A stretch of 64,000 nt of DNA, from the NCBI GenBank assembly GCA_016169945.1, contig JADLSH010000220.1:1922001-1986000 (forward strand), in the 5' to 3' direction. The notes beneath the pieces are model-generated. The model made no database searches and was not told the origin of the DNA. It saw only the letters and a program-made list of their open reading frames with translations. The position numbers and the translations under genes were made by a program. Every line of letters begins with the position of its first letter. The stretch's first letter is position 1. Source of the stretch: Trachythela sp. YZ-2020 (taxonomy: Eukaryota > Cnidaria > Anthozoa > Malacalcyonacea > Clavulariidae). This document shows, in pieces, positions 33,312 to 44,078 of this stretch.

Positions 33312-33415
33312 AACAATTATTCGCCGAAGGCGAAGTGATTATCGGTGAATATTCACCGAGACGAAGTCGAGGTGAATATTCACCATAATCACTGAGCCTG
33401 AGGCGAATAATTGTT
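33312..33415. repeat. 104-bp hairpin repeat
   Basis: AACAATTATTCGCC and its complement bound arms of about 45 bp that include GTGATTAT and GGTGAATATTCACC, around a GAGACGAAGTCGAG loop. I have seen closely similar hairpins in cnidarian genomes; it is one support for the taxon guess. Confidence 0.7.
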
Positions 33416-34342
33416 TTAGTATAAATTTTGCATATGAAATTAAACAACAGCTTTAAATATCAGTTTAAAAATTCAGAAATTAAGCTATGTTCAGCCGGTT
33501 TACAATTGCTTTATTTTATAATGTTGCAGTGTTTCTTGTTCGCACGCACTTTCAAAAGTATTTTCCTTTTTCGAGAACAGAACAAAGTTTTTTATCTTAC
33601 TAAATCTCTGTTTAGAATATAATACACAAGCTAGGACAGGCTGACTGGCTACGTTTGTAGTTGAAAATGTGGAGAAATGCTGTACTCAACTTACGAACTT
33701 TGTTTTGCGAAAATTTTTCCAAACGACAAGTTGTTTATTTTCAGCCTCAGCAAAACAGAGCATAAAAACACACTTTGCAAAGAATAGATCAATGCCTATA
33801 GGTATGGAAGATAAAATTGTAGCGGTGAATTGACATTTAAAATATATTGTTGAGATTCTGGTTATTCTGTCCTGAAAAAAACTGAGAAAAATACGAAAAT
33901 TCAACCGAAAAACTGATGATAATATAGCTAGTATACAAATCTCACATGCGAGTTTCGAAAACATAATTATAAATATATTGATAAAGCACGACAAAAACAA
34001 AACATTTAAAAGTGAATATGGTTACCATAGAGTCTCGGATAGATACAAATATATATATACAAAGTAAAATGATTTGAAAATATTATTAACAGCCAGGTTT
34101 TGCCAGCCTTAAAGTATATTTTTTTGCTAGGAAACTTGAAACAAAACGGACAAAGTTTGAAGCGTATCACGGATGTTTCGGAGTTTTTAGATGATATAAA
34201 TTGTCAAAAAAAGTTTAATACAAAGTATTTAAAGGCGTCTTACCTTTTATAGAAAAACACTAAACTTTTGTTCTTCTTTTGGGAGTTTTTTTCATCGTTT
34301 AAAAAGGTTTCAAACAACTTTGCAAGGCCATTCTTTTGGAAA

Positions 34343-34374
34343 GCATTATTTACTAGCAGGCTAGTAAATAATGC
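34343..34374. repeat. Perfect 15-bp-arm hairpin
   Basis: GCATTATTTACTAGC and its exact complement are separated by AG. It lies between the helicase remnant and the right end of the hAT-like element and may be the core of another small MITE. Confidence 0.65.
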
Positions 34375-35319
34375 CTCAGATTTACTAGTGCAATAACCAA
34401 TCAGAACGCAGGAAAGCTCATTTCGTATGCAAAATTTATACTAAATAGTAATTATTGCATGTTGTAATTTTAATATTTTTTAAACAAAATAAATTCATAC
34501 ATACAAGACAATTTAATTAAATGAAGTTTATTGCTATAATCAATCCCCAGGGCTTTGGTCGTAAGGCAGCACTTCCCTTGCGATAGTAACTTCTAGTCTA
34601 TATCTATACTGGATTCATATAATGTATATGGAGCAATATACAAAGGCAATACCACATGACATAGCATGGTGTAAATGTGTAATACGATCATATGTTATTT
34701 TGTGAAATTCATGTTTTTAATCCACAGCCACAGACGTAGTTTCATAGGGCACACATTCAATGATTCAAATATTTAAATGTCTGATCAAGTGAAGTGAAAT
34801 CCCTAAGGAGTGATTTGTGGGACTCAGTGAGATTGAAAATTGCTACAATTGGGTCCCATCTTATGAGGTTAATTTTTGGCTGAAGCAGCTCCCAGAGTGC
34901 TGCAAATGGTGTTTCCGAGGTTCAAAAATCAAAAATTTTCTGGGGGGCATTCCCCCATATCCCTCTAGGTTGCTCGCGCCTTCGGCGCTCGGCCAATTTT
35001 GCACCTGCGGCGCAAACTTGGATTGTCAGATATTTTGACTAACGTACGAAAAATCCTGGATCCGCCCCTGGGAAGGACTCTGAGAAGGATCTGTACCGGA
35101 GTTCAATGGATTTTCATTGGAGGATTCACTAAATTCACCTAACCTTTCTGCATCCTGATCATCTTCATTGAGGTCATCCTCCATGATCAGTAGTGCGTCG
35201 ATGTAGTCCATACTACCAATACCTCTGCTTAAACTGCGAATAGCTAGCTTTTTTATCATACTTGAATCTAGTGGAGCTATAAATTTCTAAAATAAATATA
35301 GTAGTACAAGTTATCAATA

Positions 35320-36041
35320 GCCGAATTCATATTAGAGACGGGAAACTCGTCTTAAACGGGAAACTCTTCTTAGACGGGAAACTCGTCTCATATGAATCCG
35401 GGGGCAGACAAGTTTCCCATCTAACTTTCCCGTCCAACCAAAGGACGGGAAAGTTAGATGGGAATCCCATCAAGACGGGAAACTTGTCTTAAATTAAATC
35501 CGTCCCTAAATTCATATTCGGATGGTTTTTCACAGACAAGTTTCCCGTTTAAGGGGCTATTTATATGAGCCCGCCTAGCCGAGCTGACCCTGTTACCCGG
35601 GCTGAAACTAACAAGCCAAAATTGGCGGGAAAAACATGTTTATGAGTTAAGAGTGTAAGGTTTGTCAATATGGTCAAATTCATGCTTTGTTGAACAAATT
35701 TTCGATGTTGAACTACTTAATTAAGCAACAAGAATAACTTAAGAAATACAATGCTATCCAGAAAATATCCATTTAGATCAATATCGTTGTGTTAAACGAC
35801 GTATTTCTGCTAGCCCGGTTACCCGGGCTGGAAACTTTACACGGATAATTTCAGCCCGGTGACCGGGCGCCCCGTTTGACTCAAGTGAGATCCCAGCAAA
35901 ACGGGCTGGCCCTAGGCCTGTTTTTGATGTAAAGTAAAATTGTTTTGTAAAGGAAATTAATATGTTGCCGGGCGCCCCGGTTAACCGGGCTCATGCAAAC
36001 AACCCCTAAGACGAATTTCCTGTCCCTAATATGAATTCTGC
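35320..36041. mobile_element. Outer MITE with TA-flanked GCCGAATTCATATTAG ends
   Basis: The ends are GCCGAATTCATATTAG and the complement of GCAGAATTCATATTAG, each next to TA, and both arms contain GACGGGAAACTNGTCT units. It is interrupted by another MITE (35553-36006). It lies in the intron of the P2X7-like gene between exons 36183-36305 and 35079-35286. Confidence 0.6.
35553..36006. mobile_element. Inner Harbinger-like MITE with TAA duplication
   Basis: TAA at 35550-35552 and 36007-36009 flanks a 454-bp element with ends GGGGCTATTT..ATGAGCCCG and the complement of GGGGTTGTTT..ATGAGCCCG. Internal GTTACCCGGGC / GCCCGG..AACCGGG blocks add more inverted symmetry. A TAA duplication fits PIF/Harbinger. 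Nested inside the outer MITE, hence younger. Confidence 0.7.
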
Positions 36042-36553
36042 TAATAATAATATAAAACCCTGACAAAATAATGTATGTATTATGCTATCATATGTATAAT
36101 ATCAAATCAACAATTGTTCTTTTATATAATTAAATATTATTTTAAAATACAAGTACAACATACAAAACGTTTATACCTATACATTTTCGTGTTCCTTTTC
36201 CCTTTGCATATCCTCCGACTCTGTGGACGCGTGGGTAAGGCGAAAAGCTTGCCTTTGATTCCCTGCTGTCTTGCGTTGTCGTCTTTCAGGTTTATCGGCC
36301 GTTCCCTGAAGCAAAATCAGACAAATTATGTAGTATAAATCCCGAAATATAAACATAGTTGCAAACATAGAAAAGTTGAAATAGTTTTACCTTATTTTGG
36401 CAAGGTTTTGCACGCGTACAACAATGACATTCCGCCGAACACGCTATGTTTCTACCCTTGGACGGGCAACCTCGGGTTCCATTTTGCTTTCTACTAACGT
36501 AAACCGATATATCACTGTTCAATTAGATCCGTAGATATTGCTTTACAAAACAA

Positions 36554-36586
36554 TATGTAAAATATGTAAAATATGTAAAATATGCA
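36554..36586. repeat. 9-bp microsatellite (ATATGTAAA)n
   Basis: About four units of ATATGTAAA close to the donor of the candidate first exon of the P2X7-like gene. Confidence 0.7.
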
Positions 36587-36744
36587 TATTTTGACTTACC
36601 TCAGAATTCATTATACAGCTTCGAAACAATGGCGGATTATATCGACCGAGCAAATTCCGACAGTTTTTTTGTGCGCAGAAAAGATGCGCACAATGTGACA
36701 CTGCTCCTTTCAACACCAGAAGAGGTTGCGTGAGTATACCGACA

Positions 36745-37527
36745 TGCAACGCGCCCAGGGGCGTTAATTATATATTATCGATTTCTCGGCCTGCGCCGTC
36801 ACTGTTCGACTGTTTCTCGCTGCGTTCACATCTCCAAATATTTTTAAATGGCGAATTTTCACCGGTTGTTCATGGAATAAAAATCGAAGAAATGTTTGCT
36901 GAATGCAGTAGCCCTGCATTGATAGAAGTGCATACTAGTTGTGTTTTGAAGGTAAGATGATTTAAACACAACCTATATATCATTTTGACTCAATGTGACT
37001 CATATACGGTTTGACTAAAACAGGCTCCAGTACTTTCAAAGTATTTCATATTTAAACGGCACTGATTATTCAAGTACATATTTTAATGATTATTTTCATA
37101 TTTAAGAAACTATATAGCATCTACAAATCAAGGCTTTGAAAGCTCTTAACTAAATTTGATATTATATTTCAATGCGTAAAATTTGATTTGTTTTTATATT
37201 ACTATTAAACACAGCAGTGTTTAATAGACTGATAGTAAAGTCATTTTACTTCGAATTCGTTTACATATTCTTCCTGAACCTGTTTCTTAAATTCATGTAG
37301 TTTGTTGACCCTATTGATCATCGAGATGGAGGTGGCCGACTATATAGGAAATTCGACAGTTAACTGAAATGTTGGATGTGGAAGACATTTCTGGTGGTGA
37401 CCAAATGTCTGATGACGAGGAGAATAGTGTGGATGTTATGTATCCTGAAAATTTTGTTGTTGTTGGATCTTGGCAAGAAAAAAGATACCAAGCCGTTCTT
37501 GCAATATGCATGTGGAGAAGATCATGA
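36745..37527 (+). CDS. Two-exon hypothetical gene divergent from the P2X7-like gene
   Basis: An open frame from about 36745 to 36951 reads FLNGEFSPVVHGIKIEEMF and ends at a GTAAGA donor. A GACAG acceptor at 37359 continues in phase with LTEMLDVEDISGGDQMSDDEE, VGSWQEKRYQAV and a TGA at 37525. No upstream ATG in frame was certain, so the 5' end is open. Acidic middle region; family not recognised. It starts within about 140 bp of the divergent gene. Confidence 0.35.
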
Positions 37528-37689
37528 CACAAATATAATTATCTGGCGAGTTGGTTCCTGTCATCGACCATCGATCTGGATTACTGCTACATACATTAAT
37601 TCTAGGAAAGAATCTTAATTTATTTAAAGAGAACATTTGAAGAAAAAATTATGCCAGGAAAAGCTTTAATTTAACCACCATGGTTATCT

Positions 37690-38558
37690 AAGGGACTGTT
37701 CATCATTTATGAGGGGGTATGCCAGAATTTTAAAAACGGTTTCTGGGGGTGAGCCAACATAATTATAAATTAGGAAAGGGGTAGACCAACCCAAATTTTA
37801 AATCTCACTTGTCTTGCAATTTATCAGTACATCAAAATGGCAGAAAATACCATTTCAGAGGGACTAGATTTGGGAATGCCCCCAAAATGGGGGAATGCCC
37901 CCAGACTTCCTTGTTGGGTGGTACCTTATGTACAACATAACCTTCTATGTACAAGATTACCTTCTGTTTTGGTCACCCTGCATCCTATGCCTCTGGTATC
38001 ACAGGAATAGTTTTATCATTTAATAATATTATCTCAATATAGTATTTAGATGCCTTACTTAATTAATGCAGCTGCAACTGTAACAGGGGGGGCATGAATT
38101 TGTGTCCAATGACAAGGGATGGGCTGCAAAAATTAAACCATTGTTATTGGGTGGGTCAAGATAATAGTTTAGTTTTATGTTTATTGTGTTTACTACTCTG
38201 AGGTGGACAGAAAAGCCTTAACAGGTTTTGCAACCCAATTGACAAAGGTTCCCAGGGTGAGTTAGTCAAGGTTAATCACTAAGGGTTAGTTTTTAGTGAG
38301 GGAGGAAAACCGGAATACCTGGAGAAAAACCCTTGAAGCACAGAATAGAACCAACCAATCTCAACTTACAGGAGTTTATCAAGGACACTGGCATTACCTG
38401 AGTAAATCTGTGCCCTCGACATGCTGTATAGCCGGTTTAACCCAGAGGAAAGGGGGAGTGTGCTAATCGCATCTGCAACCCATTAACCCATACTTCCCAA
38501 AATAGATACTATCAATCAATGACTGGCCCACCCCCCTTCTAAATAATGAACGGTCCTT
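37690..38558. mobile_element. About 870-bp non-coding element with imperfect inverted ends
   Basis: AAGGGACTGTTCATCATTTA at the left is matched by the complement of AAGGACCGTTCATTATTTAG at the right. The interior includes GGAGGAAAACCGGAATACC, a string I have met in dispersed animal repeats, and no plausible ORF. No target duplication was clear. Confidence 0.5.
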
Positions 38559-39024
38559 CGTCGTTGCAGTACTTATACATACTTATATAATCTATACTGT
38601 ATCTATGTAGCTTGCAGATAGTCTTTTTCGTACTGTACAACTGACAAGTAAAATCAATAGACTATTATGCCAATGTAACTATGTTCTAAATTAACTACAC
38701 CCAGGGCAAAAGGTTGAACAAACGTTTTTATATCCTAAGATGTAAGGAGAATGTTAGCTACATAAATGTTTGAAGTGGTTTTCTCTAATTCATTTCCCTA
38801 ACTAATCATTAAATAATGATTTCCAATAAATATACACAGACAATTGGTTTAAAAAATGATTTATTTAAATTCAAACCATACTAAAAAACTGTTGCATCAT
38901 TTCATTCCACCAATATGCATGGATTAGGCATATATGGTAAAATATACGAAAATGGTGCTTTTACTGTTATAGTGTATGCCAGTCATTCTCATTCCACCAA
39001 TACACCAATATAAGGTGGATTAAG
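38559..39024. other. Intergenic, no feature seen
   Basis: AT-rich; short CATTC(C)ACCAATA motifs recur near 38905 and 38993 but nothing else is recognisable. Confidence 0.35.
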
Positions 39025-39206
39025 GGGGAAAGTTACCTTGATTTATACCCTTGTGAAAGATGCAGCCTTTTGAATGATGTTAGTAATGATGGCAATGTGA
39101 TCGAGTACCCCTGTTACTTGCAGTATGTGTTAAAAGACAAAGTTGTAACTGCATGGGGCTGGAAAAGCTCAAATGAACAGGACTTTACCTGGTTAATGAT
39201 TGTGTG
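39025..39206 (+). CDS. Orphan exon candidate
   Basis: Between a TTAAG acceptor and a GTAAGTG donor one frame is open and reads YLDLYPCERCSLLNDV, then WGWKSSNEQDFTW. Cys/Trp content and splice borders make it look coding, but no partner exon was found. Confidence 0.25.
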
Positions 39207-39385
39207 GTAAGTGTGTAATAATAATAATTACAGCATTTAGTATGCATTTTGTACAGCCTCAATGCGTTTACAATGTTAAGAACATTACAGTCTACCTAAA
39301 AATTAAATATATTTACAACAAGCTTCAAACATCGGTGGTGTTGAAGGAAGTGGTGGTATTGATGTTCTCTGAATTCTGATTCCAT

Positions 39386-39511
39386 TTAAACAGACTTGGT
39401 TTTACCAGAATTGGCTTGTCTTCTATTTATCACAAGTTCTGCTAAACTGTCAGACAATGTCAAACCATAATGGGATTCTGCTGCAAACTTTTTTCTGTAT
39501 ACAATATTTAC
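39386..39511 (-). CDS. Orphan C-terminal exon candidate
   Basis: After a GTCGCAG acceptor the minus strand reads VYRKKFAAESHYGLTLSD, SLAELVINRRQANSGKTKSV and a stop. Helical and basic composition is plausible for a real terminal exon. Upstream exons are not seen. Function unknown. Confidence 0.3.
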   Translation of the reverse strand, partial: VNIVYRKKFAAESHYGLTLSDSLAELVINRRQANSGKTKSV

Positions 39512-40037
39512 CTGCGACCTCAGACGGGAATCTATATTGAGGGCAAATAAATGAAGGATACAAAGAGTATGTTTAATTTTTTATGATAACATAATTATCC
39601 TAAATCTCATTTCAATTTATAATGCCTAGTCTTATTTTAATTTCTTTATACATAAAAAGGGCATAATATAGACATGCTTATAAATATGGCAGCACATCCA
39701 ACACCCATATTTTTTCCTATAAATAAATCAATACTGTATGTACATTATACAGTATGTTGCCATATTGAGACGCTGTAAGCATATACTGTACTTTCAATTG
39801 CTGTACTGTCTGTATTACAGTACATACAACTATGATGAGCATTTTTTAAATATATTGAATAACAAAAATCAGGTGGGAATAGATATAAGAATATAGGACA
39901 CAAAACACAAAATATTGCAACATATTGCAAGTACAAATTTTAACCCATTAGAAGCATTCTGCAAGCTCTAAAATTTTGATCCCTATCCAACCACATCTCA
40001 AAGGGAACGTTTAACTTAAAACGCATAGTAATATATA
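39512..40037. other. Intergenic, no feature seen
   Basis: AT-rich DNA up to the start of the large fold-back element; no coding or repeat signal beyond short CAGTA/TACTG palindromic strings near 39735-39830. Confidence 0.35.
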
Positions 40038-40119
40038 TGTAAGTAGATGTGACCCCCCATATAGCAGAATTTTCCCGCCATAAGACGTCAGCATTTTGAG
40101 GATCCTGCCATATGACGTC

Positions 40120-40345
40120 ATTTGCGTAGATACGCGTAGATACATGTAGATACATGTGGATATGCGTAGATACGCGTAGATATATGTAGATACATGTGGA
40201 TATGCGTAGATACGCGTAGATACATGTAGATGCATGCGGATATGCGTAACTACTTGTAGATACATGTGGATATGCGTAGATACGCGTAGATACAGGTAGA
40301 TGCATACGGATATGCGTAGATACGCGTAGATACATGTATATACAT
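40120..40345. repeat. 12-bp minisatellite, left arm
   Basis: About nineteen variants of ATACGCGTAGAT / ATACATGTAGAT / ATATGCGTAGAT. The period is a multiple of three, so ORFs reading STRIYAYPHVST-type repeats arise on the minus strand, but these are by-products of the repeat. Confidence 0.9.
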
Positions 40346-41592
40346 CCTCTTTCGATTACTCGTTCTATGGCCTCCAACCCGTATGATACACATCTTTGGA
40401 GTCTAAGTAAAACATTTTGATCTATGCACACATATTTTGTTAGTCAGAAACTCATCCTCAAAATATACACATGGTTAGCACTGATAAGACCTTTTTATTA
40501 TGACATTACGCAATCGTCCCTCTCTCTCCTGTTGCGATAAAAATGTGGACATGTTTGTGAGGCACTTATTGCTGATTTTTGACGTGCTATAGCGATGTTT
40601 ACTGTAGATGCTTACTGATGTTTACTTTGGCATTCTGTGTTCGTTGAGCCGTGCGCGCATAAATTTAGGTTGATCTATGCACACATATTTTGTTAGTCAT
40701 TGACACTACTCAGTTCACGAATCCTTTAAGGGTGATATCGCCGCATTGTACAAGTTTTTCTAGCTGTATCAATCCTTTGCATGCTAGCATACACATCCTT
40801 CTTGAATTCCATCGCCTTCGTATTTTTCTCATGCGTCTTCGCATTAAGGCCCTTCGCACAATATACAGTTTTTACACATATTGTCCGGGTTTTACACTAT
40901 TTTCCAGCTTAGATCACTTGACGTTTCGTATATTTCTGTATATTTCGGGGTTCCCTAGGAGTTCCCTCGGGGTTCTCTCGGGGTTCTCACATATTTAGAG
41001 AGTCCCGTAGAAGTGCTCATTTACGGGACCTTTTTGCGGGACATATTTAGCAAGTCCCGTAGAAGTGCTCCTTTACGGGACCTTGTTGCGGGACATATTT
41101 AGCGGGTCCCGACGTCCCTTGCGTCCCGTTTGAACGATTTGCTAGCCATCTTTTTGCGGACATAATTTCAGGAACGCAGGGAGATTTTTCAAGTGTGGGT
41201 TCTCGTCGAAACCGTAATGATTTTTAGAGTGAAATATCGCTACCGGTACACCGTTTGGTTGACTGCATGTATAAATTAACACAACACGGATTAACAGTTT
41301 AAACAAATTTATTCCTTTAAGTAAAACAATTTTACAGAAATAACGTAGCGACGTCCCGGGGTTCCGTTTGACAAAATGTGTAGGTCTTGCCATGGCACAG
41401 TTTTACGGGACGTCGGGACGCGTTCAAATGCGTCCCGTAGCGACGTCCTGGGGTCCCGTTTGTCAAAATGTATAGGTATCGCCATCGCACAGTCTTACGG
41501 GACGTAAGGACGCGTTAAAATGCGTCCCGTAGCGATGTCCCGGGGTCCCGTTTGTCAAAAGAGACAATTGCTTTATTTTAACACATTTATTA

Positions 41593-42423
41593 TTAATGAT
41601 AATGTAATTCATTTTTCAATTGATATTGTACGCCAGTATCATCACCATCATCACCACCACCATTATCATCATCATCATCATCATCACTGTCAGGGAAATG
41701 CTGTCTGTCTTCTAGCAGACGCTGGAAAATATATTTTCTCTTTTCTACTGCGGAATATAAAGCTTCGTCCCGGTCGAGGAAATCTACGTCTATCAAATTA
41801 TCTCTTGTCTGCATAATCTTCTGGTGAGTTGGATCTTTTTTCATGTGTGACATCCACAGCAGCCGGTCTGCATAAACATCTTCTAGTTCTTTGGTCAGTT
41901 TTGGGAGAATTGCTGAAAACGATCGCCTTTTAGCTTCAACCTCACTAAAACCTTCATTTTCAATACACTTAACGTTTTCTTGAAATTCATCAAAAAGGTG
42001 CAGTTTTGCTTCAAGTATCAACGTTTGCCAGGGGTCATAGTCCTCTCCATCTCCGCTGGTTTGGTGATCCCCGTCTTCGCTCTCCTGTTTGTTGTCATAT
42101 TCCTCGCTGTTCTCATTTTCTTCGCTGCTGCTCTCTTTCTCTTCGCTGTTATATTCTTCCTCGTTATCATCATCACTATCGAAAATATCGCCGTTTTGAT
42201 ATTCAGAAAAGGTAGATACCCCTTCATCAAAATTATCCATTCTAGCTCTTTTCGCTCTGGGCATAATGTCGTGGTCTTCTTCATCTGCGCAAGATGACTT
42301 GACGTTATTCAGATAAACACGTCTTTCTTCACTTGATAACCGGTGAATGTCTGCCAAATGATTGGATAGTTTGCAAAAGTTTTTCTTTCCGCACAGAGGA
42401 CAGTCTTTATGCGTTCGTGGCAT
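41593..42423 (-). CDS. C2H2 zinc-finger acidic protein in the fold-back element
   Basis: The 276-aa ORF starts MPRTHKDCPLCGKKNFCKLS. C8, C11, H22 and H27 form a C-x2-C-x10-H-x4-H finger, followed by a SSEERRVYL helix. A basic PRAKRAR stretch could be a nuclear signal; residues about 75-125 are Glu/Ser/Asp-rich; a helical part (EAKLHLFDEF, KLTKELEDVY, LLWMSHMKKD) follows, and the C-terminus is an Asp/Gly run encoded by a CAT-type microsatellite. It is the only gene of the element and a candidate DNA-binding protein for its ends. I have seen similar finger-plus-acidic ORFs in cnidarian repeats but know no function. Confidence 0.6.
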   Translation of the reverse strand: MPRTHKDCPLCGKKNFCKLSNHLADIHRLSSEERRVYLNNVKSSCADEEDHDIMPRAKRARMDNFDEGVSTFSEYQNGDIFDSDDDNEEEYNSEEKESSSEENENSEEYDNKQESEDGDHQTSGDGEDYDPWQTLILEAKLHLFDEFQENVKCIENEGFSEVEAKRRSFSAILPKLTKELEDVYADRLLWMSHMKKDPTHQKIMQTRDNLIDVDFLDRDEALYSAVEKRKYIFQRLLEDRQHFPDSDDDDDDDNGGGDDGDDTGVQYQLKNELHYH

Positions 42424-43767
42424 GGAGCGAAATGACTTCTCTTTTCAGGGTACACAGTTTTTAATGATTATGTCGAACAAACACGTCCTTGAAAAAGCCT
42501 GTAGAAGTGTCCTGACGTCCCGTAAGACTGTTCCATGGCAAGACCTATACATTTTGTCAAACGGGACCCCGGGACATCGCTACGGGACGCATTTGAACGC
42601 GTCCTTACGTCCCGTAAGATTGTGCCATGGCGATACCTATACATTTTGACAAACGGGACCCCGGGACGTCGCTACGGGACGCATTTGAACGCGTCCTTAC
42701 GTCCCGTAAGACTGTGCCATGGCAAGACCTACACATTTTGTCAAACGGAACCCCGGGACGTCGCTACATTATTTCTGTAAAATTGTTTTACTTAAAGGAA
42801 TAAATTTGTTTAAACTGTTAATCCGTGTTGTGTTAATTTATACATGCAGTCAACCAAACGGTGTACCGGTAGCGATATTTCACTCTAAAAATCATTACGG
42901 TTTCGATGAGAACCCCCACTTGAAAAATCTCCCTGCGTTCCTGAAATTATGTCCGCAAAAAGATGGCTAGCAAATCGTTCAAACGGGACGCAAGGGACGT
43001 CGGGACCCGCTAAATATGTCCCGCAACAAGGTCCCGTAAAGGAGCACTTCTACGGGACTTGCTAAATATGTCCCGCAAAAAGGTCCCGTAAATGAGCACT
43101 TCTACGGGACTCTCTAAATATGTGAGAACCCCGAGAGAACCCCGAGGGAACTCCTAGGGAACCCCGAAATATACAGAAATATACGAAACGTCAAGTGATC
43201 TAAGCTGGAAAAGAGTGTAAAACGCGGACAATATGTGTAAAAACTGTATATTGTGCGAAGGGCCTTAATGCGAAGACGCATGAGAAAAATACGAAGGCGA
43301 TGGAATTCAAGAAGGATGTGTATGCTATGCAAAAGGATTAATACAGCTAGAAAAACTTGTACAATGCGGCGATATCACCCCTAAAGGATTCGTGAACTGA
43401 GTAGTGTCAATGACTAACAAAATATGTGTGCATAGATCAACCTAAATTTATGCGCGCACGGCTCAACGAACACAGAATGCCAAAGTAAACATCAGTAAGC
43501 ATCTACAGTAAACATCGCTATAGCACGTCAAAAATCAGCAATAAGTGCCTCACAAACATGTCCACATTTTTATCGCAACAGGAGAGAGAGGGACGATTGC
43601 GTAATGTCATAATAAAAAGGTCTTATCAGTGCTAACCATGTGTATATTTTGAGGATGAGTTTCTGACTAACAAAATATGTGTGCATAGATCAAAATGTTT
43701 TCCTTAGACTCCAAAGATGTGTATCATACGGGTTGGAGGCCATAGAACGAGTAATCGAAAGAGGATG

Positions 43768-43997
43768 TATATACATGTATCTACGCGTATCTACGCGTAT
43801 CTACGCATATCCGTATGCATCTACATGTATCTACGCGTATCTACGCATATCCACATGTATCTACAAGTAGTTACGCATATCGGCATGCATCTACATGTAT
43901 CTACGCGTATCTACGCATATCCACATGTATCTACATATATCTACGCGTATCTACGCATATCCACATGTATCTACATGTATCTACGCGTATCTACGCA
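43768..43997. repeat. 12-bp minisatellite, right arm
   Basis: Inverted counterpart of 40120-40345, with ATCTACGCGTAT-type units and slightly different unit order, showing that the arms have diverged by unit turnover. Confidence 0.9.
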
Positions 43998-44078
43998 AAT
44001 GACGTCATATGGCGGGATCCTCAAAATGCTGACGTCATATGGCGGGAAAATTCTGCTATATGGGGGTCACATCTACTT

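Larger units (their letters stand above)
29425..35070. mobile_element. 5.6-kb hAT-like element with 8-bp target duplication
   Basis: GGAAGGAC is duplicated at 29417-29424 and 35071-35078. The ends are CAGGGGCGGATCC and its complement, a classic hAT end sequence. It interrupts the last exon of the P2X7-like gene, and the exon reads through in frame when it is removed. No hAT transposase is readable inside; instead there is a small ORF, a dead PIF1-like helicase, several fold-back hairpins and AT-rich filler. It is therefore a non-autonomous or composite copy that accumulated other insertions. Confidence 0.88.
26902..36492 (-). pseudogene. P2X7-like cysteine-domain gene split by two transposons
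   Basis: Exon 36391-36492 has a cysteine cluster (GCPSKGRNIACSAECHCC); exon 36183-36305 is basic; the last exon is now in three pieces, 35079-35286, 29113-29424 and 26902-27000. A short upstream exon with ATG (36600-36611) is possible but its phase is uncertain. The last exon reads HWCTCGKCRPMPQ, NKCCKQKKCITQ, FTKLCLDP, RAFRKAAYR, FILARHGYLGK and, beyond the second insertion, NRRVCPSCVVLKIRERYP. This matches the C-terminal cytoplasmic zinc-binding domain of P2X7 receptors, here without any channel part. Besides the insertions there is one frameshift near 29237 and a TAG in place of an expected Gln after AAYR. Its 3' end converges on the plus-strand gene. Confidence 0.75.
40038..44078. mobile_element. 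4-kb fold-back element with 1.5-1.6-kb inverted arms
   Basis: The left arm (40038 to about 41565) and right arm (about 42505-44078) are near-identical in inverted orientation, starting AGTAGATGTGACCCCC next to TA on each side. Each arm carries, from outside in, a 12-bp minisatellite, a unique stretch, roughly 55-bp GTCCCGTAGAAGTGCTC repeats and roughly 115-bp ACGGGACGT..GGTCCCGTTTG repeats; the right arm has one more of the last unit. The single-copy centre encodes one zinc-finger ORF. Flanking DNA on the two sides is unrelated. This is the plan of a fold-back transposon; no known transposase is present. Confidence 0.8.

Noticed and set aside
40120..40345. CRISPR-like array
   Set aside because: Units are contiguous 12-mers without unique spacers, and the genome is eukaryotic.
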